A DNA stretch of 64,000 nt from Bisporella sp. PMI_857 (lineage: Eukaryota; Ascomycota; Leotiomycetes; Helotiales; Helotiaceae), in NCBI GenBank assembly GCA_021307315.1, contig JAJSPD010000099.1, forward strand, positions 1 through 64,000. Direction: 5' to 3'. The translations under genes were made by a program, and so were the position numbers. The notes beneath the pieces are model-generated. The model saw only the letters and a list, made by a program, of their open reading frames with translations, ran no database searches and was not told the DNA's origin. The first letter of the stretch is position 1; the number at the start of each line of letters is the position of its first letter. This document shows, piece by piece, positions 11,089 to 22,773 of this stretch.

Positions 11089-14000
11089 TTATCCCTTGAT
11101 ATTTGGGGATTTCATATCATTCGTGTCACAAATGAGGTCGAAATCTGCTAGCACTCTGGCATGGTTGACGGACTCTTGCTGATTTATAGCTCTGAGAAGG
11201 TATTCTCCCTCCAAGTTGCGCGCGGTCGTAATCATTCGACGAGTCTTGAATTTCACAGCCGTGCGGATGGATTTGCAAATTCCTTGGCCAGGATAAGCTA
11301 CCAACCCCAGCAATCCTGTTGAATTGTCAGCTTATTAGATTAAAGACCGAGAATGGCGACATTGAGATGGAAGAACGTACCAGAGCCAGTCTTCGTAACC
11401 AAAGAAGAAGTGCCTTTCCCAAATCCCTTCAGAGCACCGAGCGTTCCCTCTTCCTTTGCGCCTTCATACGGTTTGGTGAAAATATCGGTCAAGCCCTCAG
11501 ACATGCCGTACATGAACGTCTACATATCTCATCAGTCATGACCTCACCTTCCTACACAAAGAGCAAACATACCTTCCCCCCAACCACCGCACCACTCTTC
11601 CAATCCGTCACAAGCCCATTATCCTTGATCTCCTCTCCGTACAACTTCGGTGCATTTCTCAAGCCTTTAGCAGTCGCATAAGGAATGTCAACAGCCAGAC
11701 CCTTGAAAAAGTTTCCCATGGAATTTCACCAGGCTTTTGGCGGAAGCAAGAACTATTGCTCCTGCTGCGCTCTTTTCTTTCGGACTTTTACTGCGATTTC
11801 TGCTACTTCTAGTTGTGTTCGGACTCACACTACTGCTGCTTCCTTCTCCGTTGTCTTTGCTCATCTTGTGATGGCTCTTGTGGCTGCTAGCAATAGATCG
11901 AGCATCTGCATTGGCGTGCCTATCTGATGAGGATGATGGGAAGGTTGCGGCTCGTTTTTCGTTTTCGGTACGGATTGCTTTGTATGCTTTGTATGGCTGG
12001 TAGAAGATACCAATGGCATCCTCTGTCATTTTGTAATTCTAGATGACGAAGGAAGCGAACGCACTGGAAACGGGATCGTAGTGGGAGGTTTCGATAAGGA
12101 TACGACGTGGCCCGTGGTTATTTCTCGCATCAAAATGCATCTAAGGCAAAACTATTGGAGCATGACTTACATTTCGAGTTTATTCAGATCAACTTTCATA
12201 TGCTCGCCAAGAAGAGCCGCTGCGATTTTCGACAATTTGAGCGTCTTGTTCCTGCGTTTGTACCTCCATACTGCAGGCTGATTGCGTAGGATGTCGCATG
12301 GCAAAGTCTCAAGAGGTAGGTTAGAGTGGAAAGATTGTACTGCTGTATGAACTCCCGTTTCTGTGCTCATCTTGACCGATATTTGCTTGGCCGCGTGTGA
12401 GGCTTCCGGGGTGAGACATAATGAGATCGCTTCAGACAAATTTTGGACATTCAGAGCTTTGCGCGGAATAGGTGTTGGACCAGCACCTGCTGCTGCTACC
12501 ATGTTGCCCCAGAACTGTTGACTGTTATATACCAGTATACCGCAGAGAGGTTTAGGATTTAGGAAGCACGAACTCACCAAAGAAAGGGATGATAGTTGTT
12601 GGTCGGCCATTCAGTAGGCCACAAGCAGTTGTACCGGCTCCACCACGGTGGAAAACAGCTGACACGTTTTGGAATAGCCATTCATGAGGACAATCTCCAA
12701 GATAGAAGGCGTTTTCGAGATCCGGACCACCAAGTTTGCTCCAGCCCCTCGAAATGATGGCTCGAACTCCAGACTTCTGTACAACTTCGAAAAGGAGATT
12801 GCTCATCTTTTGTGGGTCTTCGATCACAATACTACCGAACCCAATATATATAGGCGGAGGACCTGCGCGGAGGAACGCATCGAGATCTGGAGGGGGCGTA
12901 TAATTTGGTAGACCTCGGAAAAAGAATCCACAGATATCTGGTTCATAGATCAGCAATAGACCTGGAAAATCGAGAAAGGTAAAATACCTATGTGAGCTGG
13001 CCAGTCCCTAGGTTTTGGTACAAGTGATGGAGACCAACAGTATGCGAATGGCACCTTCAAAGCGCTTGCAAGATTTGGCCCATTGATTGCAGACACAGGT
13101 TCTAAGTCCAGAGTATATCGCCACTCATTTATCACATCCCCAAGGCTAAGAAGTGTCAGCTGAGTATTTCTGGATAAGAACCTAACTTACCCTTGCCAAG
13201 TCATCCATTCCACAACACTATATGAGATATAGTTTGCTGTTGTGAGATCCTTCCCAGCATGTTTGAGATTTGCAAGCGGATGAGGGAAGGCTCTCATGTT
13301 ACTCCAAGGCATGGTAAACATGAGATGTACTGGTATTCCTAGAGCTTGAGCACAATGCACATGAGCAAAGCTTGGAGGATTTGCAATAATCGCGTCTGCC
13401 ACAAAAGGAACTCCTGACTTTGGATCAGGCTCGAGGCAAGAATTCCAGCATCCCCGGAGCATTTCTGCGACCATAAGACGCTTTCGTTGGATTTCGCCCT
13501 GTTTCAAGCTCTTCATACTTGGTATCAATCCAGGATTTTTAACCATGTAAGCCATCAATTCTTCGGGATCTCCACCAATGGGATAGAATTCTAGGCCATG
13601 CTTAAGCACGAATTCTTCGAAAGTGCTGTGAGTTGCGATTCGTACACGGTGACCATATTTCTGTAGCTCATTGCCGAGAGCGATGAATGGTTGGACATCG
13701 CCTCGGCTTCCAACGACCTGAACCACAATGTTAAGCTTGACACTCCATGGGAGAGTCTTCGGTGCGTCTGGCTTCCATGACTCAAAATTCGGAGGGTTTG
13801 GAATGAATCTTGACAAAGTTCTCGCAAGTTTTGAATTTAAATCAACTTGAATTCGACCGTCATCTGAAAATTGTTAGTCTTAGTCTAGTACATTGATCGC
13901 CAGTCACATGATTTATTTACCAGTGATTTTAGCTACATCTTGAATCAGCCGTGAAGGGTCCATTGACTCACTTTCCTCGTACGGAGGTGGTGGAGGCTCT

Positions 14001-14092
14001 TCAAAGCTGTCTTGAGAGACCTCACGGCCGCTGCCTCTAAACGAGGGTTGTGTATCTGGGTTGTTGTCGCTCTCCGTATACCCATGTCCCAT
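11089..14092 (-). pseudogene. Sterol 3-beta-glucosyltransferase (UGT80/Atg26-related), one TAG and one frameshift
   Basis: Eight exons can be laid out: 14092-13921, 13863-13191, 13145-12988, 12937-12574, 12521-12171, 12123-11573, 11519-11381, 11315-11089. Introns are 45-65 bp; the fourth uses GTTCGT and the fifth ends in GAG, so its acceptor is less certain. The protein, near 877 residues, transfers glucose from UDP-glucose to a sterol. Visible features: Pro-rich N-terminus with PPPPPYEE, then DDGRIQVDL, N-terminal GT28 motif VGSRGDVQPFIALG, and the nucleotide-sugar site FHRGGAGTTACGLLNGRPTT, PFFGDQQFWG, AGAGPTPIP. The C-terminal half keeps YGMSEGLTDIFTKPYEGAK and LGLVAYPGQGI. Two defects: an in-frame TAG at 12041-12039 (sense strand) and an extra base in a GGG run near 11700, after which the correct frame resumes. 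The start could lie upstream, as the frame is open to 14362. Atg26 itself carries PH and GRAM domains, which are absent here. Confidence 0.82.
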
Positions 14093-15021
14093 GCTGACTG
14101 GACACTGGACTGCCGTACCGACTCGAGTGCAGTTGCGGATGATGTAAGTGAGTTCGCGGTAGAATGTGTTAATAGGATTTCGTAGTCTGACACTAAAAGG
14201 ATTGTTGTCGTCAAAGTTGCAAGTCTTGTGTCTGCAGGTGTTGTCACAGGAGATACAAATATACGAAATACGATGAGACGCTTTGACGCGAGTGCTAGTG
14301 CGCCACTGCGCTACGCCCGAAACTTCGTGGACGGGATTTATGCGTGCTGACTCATGTTTCATATGAGATACGACTACCTCCGTACTTCAACAGACACCCA
14401 GATCCATTCATGTTTCGCACCGCCATTCTTCCCGCAAGACCTAGAAACAACAACCGCAAAGCCCCTCTTCAATTCCTGTTCTAAGAGCTCGCAAAGCAGA
14501 CAGTGGTAGACCTAGAAACCCTTGAAAGATACCCCCTACCATTGCAGCGCCATAGTGGATTCCGCCCAAGGTCTCAATCCGTAAGACAAAAGAAGCAGTA
14601 AAACTCCATCACAACGACCACCAACCGCTATACCCGAACGCCCTGGTAATCTATACAAACTGCAGTGGTATTGAAGGCAAAATCGGAGCAGCAGCTGTGG
14701 CACCACAACAGTGTGTCCTTAATCAATACGCTCGTTGCCGCATCCTATACGATGAATGACGTATACGGACCGCTATGCGGCGGCGCTGCCCCATCTTGAG
14801 AGAACCTAGCAACTTGGCGTAATAGGATGACATAGAAAGTTCATCGCGCTTTTCCATGCAAATGAAATTCGTTCGTTCTTACATTCACTTTTTTGCATCT
14901 CAAACTTTCGATCAATTTCACAGTTCTCTTTTAATTTAGCCTCTTTGTCTTTCATCTCTCGATATCGAGCTGTGTACCTGCACGGCCATCGAGATCCTAG
15001 TCAACCCGAGATCTAATTAGA
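14093..15021. other. Divergent upstream region of the glucosyltransferase and RTA1-like genes
   Basis: About 930 bases between two genes transcribed outward. The left 270 bases are open in the glucosyltransferase frame and may be 5' UTR or coding. CT-rich stretches at about 14880-14960 lie upstream of the RTA1-like start, a common feature of fungal promoters. No specific operator is identifiable. Confidence 0.5.
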
Positions 15022-16145
15022 ATGGCCAAATCCGATAGCTTCTCTGATTGGCGATTCTATCGCTATGATCCATCTCTCGTCGCAGCGATCATATTCATCG
15101 TGCTTTTTGTTCTGACAACTTCTCTTCACTTTACCAGATGGTCCGGACGAGGACGTGGTATTTCATTCCGTTCGTTGTTGGTGGATTCTGTATGTTTTCA
15201 CGCGGTATCCCTCTTCCGAACATGAAGGACTAACGGTAGGCTTGCAGTCGAATGGATAGGGTACATTGGTCGTGCGATATCATCTCAGGAAACACCGAAT
15301 TGGACCCTCGGACCTTACATCATTCAGACAATTTTCCTGCTCGTTGCCCCAGCAGTCTTCGCTGCGAGTATATACATGGAGTTAGGAAGAATCATCTTGG
15401 CGGTAAGTGATACTTGGAGACGCCTCTTCTCCGCCGAACCGATCCTTTTTTGACTGCTGTCAACAACTTGACCCTAGTAATGGATGTGCGGGTACAAAGC
15501 TGACTTCTTCAGACTGACGGCGAAGCTTATTCACTCATCAAGAAGAGGTGGCTTACCAAAGTATTCGTGGCTGGCGATATCCTCTCATTCATGATGCAAT
15601 CTGCCGGTGAGTTTGGATTTTTATCGTCAGTTCGCCATAATATGATTACTAACAATTTTTTGACAGGTGATGGAATCATGGCAGGCGGCTCCCTTTCCGC
15701 CATGCAAAATGGCGAGAGAATCGTGGTTGGCGGTCTTTTCGTTCAAATCCTCTTTTTCGGCTTCTTCATCGTCGCCGCTGTTGTCTTCGATCTCAGGATT
15801 CACAAGAACCCTACAGCAGCCTCTGCCTCACCAGCTCGTCCATGGAATAAGCACCTCAAGACCCTCTACTTTGCTAGCGCCCTCATTATGGTTCGATCGA
15901 TCTTCAGAGTTATCGAGTATCTCCAAGGGAACGCGGGATACTTGTTGAGACACGAAGTGTTTTTGTACGTGTTTGACGCAGTGTTGATGTTAACTGTCAT
16001 GTTGATATTCAATGCCATACACCCGAGTGAGGTCAAGGCAATGTTGAAAGGTGGTAAAGTGAGTCGAGGATTCAAGGTCTCCGAGTTGAAAGACGAGTCT
16101 ATTGTGTTGGGAGAGACAAGCTCGATGGCAAGATCAGATGTGTAA
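15022..16145 (+). CDS. RTA1-family seven-helix membrane protein (lipid-translocating exporter type)
   Basis: Four exons: 15022-15189, 15248-15402, 15513-15606, 15667-16145; introns are 58, 110, 60 bp with consensus ends and a CTAAC branch site in the first. The product is about 298 residues with seven hydrophobic helices. Family landmarks are WYFIPFVVGG, FEWIGYIGRA, APAVFAASIYMELGRII, KVFVAGDILSFMMQSAG, RSIFRVIEYLQG and a late YVFDAVLMLTVMLIFNAIHP. RTA1/RSB1 proteins in yeast give resistance to 7-aminocholesterol or long-chain bases. The first exon needs one additional T in the TTT run at 15130-15132 to join SLHF to YQMVRTRTWYF; with it every exon is in frame. I read this as a probable consensus error, but a true frameshift is possible. 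Confidence 0.88.
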
Positions 16146-16562
16146 AACGTAATAGTATTGCTCTTGGACCTTCTGAGGTGGTCTCTTTTGTCTTGCATGG
16201 AGCGATCGACTGGCGTTTTGTGGTAATAGAGGATAGACATAGACATAATTGATGAATGTTAATATATTTAGGGATTTTGTTGACATCGAAATGCTCGTCG
16301 TGCGAGGAATCCACAGCCATTTCCGGCAGTACTAAGTCGTATTGTCGGTAGATGGTCTTGACCATGTTCCGAACCTTTTGTTCGGTTAGGAACTGCTTGC
16401 GATAACAAAGGCTCGCTGAGAGGGAACGGTAGAAGATTCAAGTCCTCGGCAATCCGTCAACTGCAATAAGGTTGATTCTCTCATATTGTGCTATTGACGC
16501 TGATATTGCCTTTTATCAAGGTATCTAGTTTAGTTCCAAGTTTGTGAAATTCCTCTAATAGC
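16146..16562. other. Convergent 3' spacer, no gene
   Basis: About 415 bases between the ends of two convergent genes. No open frame with support and no repeat seen. Confidence 0.5.
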
Positions 16563-17240
16563 TCAGGACGATCCTGTTATGCCAATTGCAGTTCTTGGTA
16601 TATTAAAATTCGACAGCTTGCCTCCCGTCCGATTCTGGTTCTTGAACTCGCTGAGAATGAGAGCTTGCAAAGGCCATGTAATCCAACCTTCCCACTTCTT
16701 CCCCAATGTTTGATGAATAGTCTGAAGCAGATGGCGACTCATCCCTCGCATAAACCAAACGTTGTTAACTTTGTTGAGAAGCAAAGAGAAATGCGCGAGT
16801 ATTACTAAAGCCTCTGGCTGTTGTCTATTAACCATCCGGATATACGTCTCTGTAACTATAATCGGCCACGAGAACACGCACGAGAGCGCGTCCGCGTTAT
16901 CATCGCCACCAAACACCAGTCCAAACGCGTCAAGAAACTTGTCGAGTGCCTGATCTAAAGCTTCGACTTCAGCTAGTGTGAGATACGTCTTGGAAGTGTA
17001 TGTATACATCAATTCAATTTGAAAGACCTCGAGATGATCAGATGAAAGAAACGGGTGTGACGATGACGAAGGGCTTCCAGAATTACGTGCGGTAATATCT
17101 CTACGGGCATCGAATGTGGCTGACGATCTCGAGGAGGCTTCCGGTGTATCTCGTGCTAGAGGGGCCGCCGGAGGTTTGACGAAGGAGCATTCTGACAAGA
17201 AACGTTTGCAATGAGTACAGACGGGCTTTATTTCGTCACA
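16563..17240 (-). pseudogene. Zn2Cys6 transcription factor, N-terminus damaged
   Basis: The open segment begins with CDEIKPVCTHCKRFLSEC, which matches the second half of a Zn2Cys6 cluster: C-x6-C-x2-C-x6-C. The first cysteine pair and basic region should precede it, but the frame meets TAG at 17243-17241. Upstream only a scrap, ECGEGRK, hints at the missing part. The body continues with a Ser/Thr/Pro-rich linker and a C-terminal region with IELMYTYTSKTYLTL and PEALVILAHFSLLLNKVNNVWF, characteristic of UPC2-like C6 regulators. About 225 residues remain. A short intron with a mutated donor just upstream could explain the break, so this may be a living gene with an exon I cannot place. It lies convergent to the RTA1-like gene; UPC2-type regulators control sterol genes, but any link to the neighbouring sterol glucosyltransferase is speculation. 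Confidence 0.7.
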
Positions 17241-20088
17241 CTAGAATGATTTTAGTGTATATTTTCGTCCTTCCCCGCATTCGGCTTCTGAAAATTTGAC
17301 AGTTTAGGTCCTCAAATCAGATAGTGATCGCAATGCCAGGCATAGCAGCAGAACGGACCTTAATCTTTCTCTAGAACTCAAGTATTAGCAGACAATTCGC
17401 GGCTGTTATGTTATGTCAGCTTACCCGTTTACATTGTATGCAGCCGTTTCTTGACTTCCTGTGTGGCCGTCTGTGGTTGCCGGCCGTTTCCTGCATTTCC
17501 GTGACCAGCGAGTTATGTCGATTCACAATCCAGTACAACTCAAATCCAGCGTCAATACGATATACGAGATGCGGGTATCACACCGATCTTTGGGAGGACA
17601 TCTACTTTTTAAACGGCGGTGATTTGCACTGCCCGGGGGAATACGAGCCGCCTGTGCAAGTGTCAAGGTTAAGGTATGTAGAGTTTCGAAGCGAGTCGTG
17701 TAACGTCTATCCCTGCGTGCCGAGACGCACCCTGTAACAGACAAAACGCAGGTACTTCGAGTTCAAGCGACTTTAAATCTTTGAATATATGAAAATTTCT
17801 ATTTATTATTATTTCAGTTATATTATATACCTCCCCGGAACACTCCTAGCCTACTCCTTATACTCAAATGAACTTGACTGAAGTCCATTTGTTTCCCCAT
17901 ACAAATTTTAGCGTGAGGGGGTCAAGTTCATTTGGCCAAGTCCATTTATTACGGTTAGTAGTAGTAGGCATAGTAAGCAAGTAAGTGAATAAAAACGCGA
18001 TAGACGGTTGCAATATAGCTGCTATTAAACAGCTGTATTTGATACCGTCGCAAATAATGTAACGGAAAATGCTATTATACAAAAAAAAAGTATTCTGTGA
18101 CACGGTTAGAGGGGGGCAGATTCCAGGGGGGCAGGCTCGGTTGGGCTTAGCGAGGCTGCCTTGGGTATGGCGCGGGGCCTCGCTTCGGTTAAGGCGCCGT
18201 TTTTTGACGTCCATAAGAACCCTTTCTGTCTCCCTTCCTCACCTCGTTCCCAACTCCCTTCTGCTATCTTCACGCCCAACTGATCTTCCCTCTTTTCTGC
18301 CTCACCTCGGTCTCGGCCTTACCTCCCTGTGCCTCTTTCCTGGCCCATCGCACCAACCAACCCACTTGCGCTGTAGCGAAGTCTCGTCAACTATGATGAC
18401 CCGTCCCGCTTCATCCAGCTGCGACAGCCTGAATTCGAGCACTGGCTGAGCCACCTAACGATGTTATATCGCGTGCGAGAGTCGATATTTCAAACCCTCT
18501 CAGTCCATGACCTGCAAACGCTCTTGAATCCGAATTTCCTCTTCTCGCAGGGCCATTCGGCCTGCCGCGCACCTCTTCGCTGCTCTCTTAGTTGTTTCTC
18601 CTTCAACGCGCCATACTTGTGATTGTGCCGAGCGGGATGTCAGGGATCCAGACTGCGGCACCACTACAGGATCAGCGGCGCAGTGCTGGTCTCGGACCCA
18701 GTTCCCTCTTCATTATGCCAGCCTCCGTCTGATCTGGCTCATCTCCTCATTGACGTGTCCCAATGGCAAAACGGCCTCCCAATCTCGAGACCGGATATCA
18801 GAGATTCCAGCTACAGTGCCATTCGCAGTGGGGTTAGCATGGGCTAGTTGAGGAGCTGAACGACGTCCTACTGCTTTCCCAAACGCTCCCGTATTTGGTC
18901 CTTGCGGTTTCGTCATGCGCTGTCAGCCCCTCCTGCCTACACCGACTCAGCAATCCCCCTCTGTTAGCCGTGCTGCAGCTGACAAGCCCGGTGATACAGC
19001 CCGTTTGGGGCCCTCGCCCTCGACCTGCCGCTCTGGATTCGATCCTTGATTATCGCAACATAGATCCCCCTGGGTTACACCGCATGATTTGAGATACGAG
19101 CGTGGGCCCGGTTTTAGCTCTCAGCTCTCTCCCCGCTATCATGCCATGACGATCCTCACCGCAATGCGCCTCGGTGACTGCGACGGTGGAAGCCTACCCC
19201 TGGCATTCCCTACGTGCGGTATGACCTGGCCAATCGAAGAAATGTTACACGACGACGCGGCTGGCTGCTGCCTTGCTCCGCCGAGAATTATGTGGCAGCC
19301 GTTGTCCGTGGCAGGAGGAGAATACGGTGCTCGTGTCTTTAGGGGGCTAGATCCGTCTCAGATGTGAAGGATCTTATGCATGGAGAAGTGGAGGTGGGAT
19401 TACCACCATCAATCCCGGCGTGATTTTGGGCAGAATCCCACGACGCGCATAAGAATGGCTAGATCTCCCTGGCCTTCCCATTCGCCTTCTTGACCATTTC
19501 CCCACCCGTCTTAGCGCTAGCTGTCTTGACCTCCGGCGAGCACTGGTAGCGCTCATATGCCGCGCCACAAAGCGAAGAATGGACTTCAGGCGAGAGCTGT
19601 CAATTGGAGAAAATATTGTGATAAGGGATTAGGGTGGGACAATCTCGTGAGATGCACATGCAGGTGGAAGTGTGGAGCTACTTTCCCTAGAGATATTCAT
19701 GCATCTCGTCGTGTTCGAAAGCCGCAGTTGCATAGGAGCGCTTCTTATATGAACCCAGGTGTTTCTCCTTCGGCATCCTCAGATTTTTTTTTTGAGAGCA
19801 AAATCAATCATTCGGCCTTCTGCCCACTATGGATAATGTAATCTTTTACCAACCCCCCTCGGCCACAAGAGCAAGTCTCCTCTTTTTCTAGGTGCACTCA
19901 TATCCTCAATTGTATCAGGAGAATCTGTTGCATCTACTTCCGTTCACCAAACCGCCTCACAGCTCGAGCCACAGAACGAGACTTGGGAAGAGAGACGCTT
20001 CTCAGATCAGCGCTGCAGAAATGATAACGCTTAGGAGCAAGGTACGTGTCGAGATTGTTATCACAATAATTGCGTCTAACATGGTGGC
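17241..20088. other. Accessory DNA with open-frame fragments, no recognised gene
   Basis: Roughly 2.8 kb. 17760-18060 is AT-rich and holds an inverted repeat. From about 18110 the composition turns GC-rich, with a pyrimidine-rich tract (18200-18360) followed by a stretch that reads PSRFIQLRQPEFEHWLSHLT and LYRVRESIFQTLSVHDLQTL around 18395-18530. Further open pieces at 18623-19367 and 19557-19841 are in changing frames with no motif. It resembles the decayed 5' part of a multi-copy or transposon-linked gene, possibly the same unit as the remnant at 20089-22134. I cannot name it. Confidence 0.4.
17865..17934. repeat. 14-bp inverted repeat with internal direct repeat
   Basis: CAAATGAACTTGAC at 17865-17878 is the exact reverse complement of 17921-17934. 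AAGTCCATTT also appears twice, at 17881-17890 and about 17938-17947. The arrangement suggests the nested ends of a small DNA transposon, but no full element can be delimited. Confidence 0.6.
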
Positions 20089-22134
20089 TTGACAGCAGTA
20101 CGAAATTCCCCGAATAGCAACAATGAGAACGACTTCCCGGCCATACCTGACCTCCTATCTGGCGTAAATCCAAACAATGTCTCGGCAAGCGCGAACTCAA
20201 ACTGCGACGACAGCGATGACTTCCCTGATATAGATGAGCTCTTGGCAAACCTACAGCAGAAGAGCGTTTTAGCAAGCGCGAAATCGAACTCCAATGGTTT
20301 GACTGAAAAGGCCCATGATGGAGCTCGAGGTGGTAGTCCTGTTGATTCTAGCCACTGAACAAGAGGAAGCACTCAAGGTGAGCATATTGTGTCTCAATTC
20401 GACCAGGACTTCTTATTCATACATCCCAGATCCGATCATACTTAGTGATGACGAATCTGTGGGCGCCGAGTCTGAAACCGACTGTAGCAATCTTAACGTC
20501 GACTTCGCAACCAAAACGCGATTCCCATTCTCCACATATGGTAAATAGCGACCTGGCAGATGGTGACGGCTTCGGCTTAGGAACCACACTCACTTCTGGT
20601 CATCTTGTCACCAACCTCCAAGACGATGGTAACGATAACGACAATGGCTTAGTCGATGACGCAAAGCCTCAGCTTACTGTTCACTGTCTAAGGTCAGCCT
20701 CCCCTGGCCACGGGTCTATCACACACCAAGCCAGCCTCCTACAAGTGAATAGCGAGATTACATAAGAGAGCGCGAGCTACGTTGATCTCGATGTTCCGAG
20801 GGAGGTAGAAGACAAAGGCATTGATGTCGCTAAGGAAAATGATGACGACGATACCAGTGCTCGCTCTACGAAGAGATTAAGGTCGTCTGCTATTTCTTGC
20901 AACAATTCAGCCTCCGATAGCAACGTTTCCGTTTCTAAGCTACAGAATGGTTAGCACGATTCCGCTCAATCCCTACGGCTGGCCCCAGTTGTGGCGTCTC
21001 TCCAACAGTCAGACTGGACGACTGGCCCTTTGCCGAACCATTGCCACCGACGATATGCAACCAGAAATGTTCGCCGCAAGCGACCACGCACTATAGCTCC
21101 TACCAGACTAGCTAGCGCCGCTAGCCCCATTTCTGCTGTACTTGAATCTACCAACCTTGAAGAACCTCAGTCTCACGCTCTTATCATGGCTCTGGGCCAG
21201 GAACGGGAGATCTGCGATGCTGACCGAGAAATGGTCGGTGGTGGAAGCGCCAGTGATTCTAACGACGAAGATTATCGCGGCACGCACAACGCCGCTGGCT
21301 CTGAGATAGGAAGCCGACCACGTCCTCGGAAACGGGTCAGGCGGGCGAAAAGCAAGAAAGACATCAATGTGGAAGCAGCTTCCACTCGTCCCCCCAACGT
21401 CTCATGTCAAGCGGTTACAGCCACCTCGTCTGACGGTATGGTAGAGAGCGAGGAGATCCTCATGCATGGGTACTTTACACTAAAGACCATTGCGTCGAAA
21501 GTCGTATACTGTCTCACCTTTTCTCAAGAATTGTTACCGCGTCCTCAAAACCCGACCCAGAGAAAGGATAGACCCACCGATCTCGAAGAGCCTCAAACAG
21601 TTGCCCCAGTCGCAGACGTCAATCGTCTATGGGGAATCTGCAAAATCATCGCCCGGAAGGTAGTCAACGATGAGAAACACTGTAAGGTGAAATGGGAGGA
21701 CACATGGATGCCTGAGTTTGAGCTTGCTGGTGCAAGAGAATTGATAGACGAGTTCGAGGCGAAGCTTCGACATGCACAGTGCGGGAGTGGAGAGGGACGG
21801 CAGAAGCGGCCCGAAACGGAAGACCATCTGGCCATTGATGCGCGTGGTGAGAAGGCCACAAAGAAGCCACGTGGCCGACCTCGGAAGCAGAAGTGAGGCG
21901 GTATAGCTTCCTCAAACGCACCAAGATCGGGTCGGCGTCATGTACTGTACAACCTCGAGTCTAAACTCCCAGCTATCTCAGAGAGTCTCGGCTTACCGGT
22001 CGATTCCTCATGGTGCCGCTGCACCTTCCGAGGCCCGTCAGGCTCCGTTGCGGCGTCAGACAACCCGTGCCAAATGGATACCAGAGGAAGCGACACTGCT
22101 CAAGTTGAAGGAGGGCTACGAGTCACACTCTTAG
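20089..22134 (+). pseudogene. Decayed chromo-like / AT-hook / SANT protein, probably a multi-copy fungal family
   Basis: Several consecutive segments read as one protein family although frames and stops break it. First comes an acidic region with the repeated pattern DDFPDIDELLANLQQKSV (20089-20358), then ILSDDESVGAESETDCSN, then a long open part (20991-21896). Its C-terminus has a chromodomain-like segment VKWEDTWMPEFELAGARELI followed by an AT-hook, KKPRGRPRKQK. Beyond its stop, RAKWIPEEATLLKLKEG (near 22065-22115) matches the start of a SANT/Myb helix. The combination implies DNA or chromatin binding. Proteins of this composition are repeated in genomes of this fungal class and may travel with transposons; that is from memory and not checked. 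At least three breaks make it non-functional as read. Confidence 0.5.
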
Positions 22135-22773
22135 AATCTGGTCCATGTCAAGCACTTGGCAGTAATTAAATAAATGATAACGAAGTTAACGATCCAGGAG
22201 ACTCAATCCAACCCCCCACTCACAAACTCGAACCAGAGCCAAACCAGAGGAAAGTAGAGATGGACGGTCGGCACGTACCAAAGGTTGCCGCAAAATCGGC
22301 CCTACTTCGTCTCCTATAGCACACCTTTGCTCCCTCCATGCTATCCAAAATGGTGCATTAGGGGCGTTATGCGGTTTATATATACCCTGACCTCCAATTC
22401 TACAATAACCTCTCCCACCCCATTGCACTCATTCGTCTTCTGGGACGGTTGAATAAGATGGAGAGATGTGAATAACCCCTCATTTCCTTTCAATGTTCCC
22501 ATATAAACCACTTATTCAGAATGAGACTATATCCATGTTTCGGCGGTTGCACTGATGGGGTCCCATCACAGAGGAATATCTTCATTGCCGTCGCTGCCGA
22601 GCAATATCCTCCCACCTTCATAGTGATAATGTCTCCAGCTCGCTGATCCAGCATCGACTTCGGGTGGAGAGTTTCAACTTATACCTGAAGGTGGGGGTGG
22701 AGCTATTTTAAGTCATTGGTTAATTGTGTAGATAAGTATCTAACATGTATGGTATACATTTCTCATCATCTCA
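22135..22773. other. Spacer, no supported gene
   Basis: About 640 bases of moderately GC-rich sequence between the decayed chromo-like protein and the 3' end of the permease fusion. No coding or RNA feature is convincing. Confidence 0.45.

Noticed and set aside
17408..17737. 109-codon open frame on plus strand
   Set aside because: No motif, no splice support, and the antisense is equally open; probably chance.
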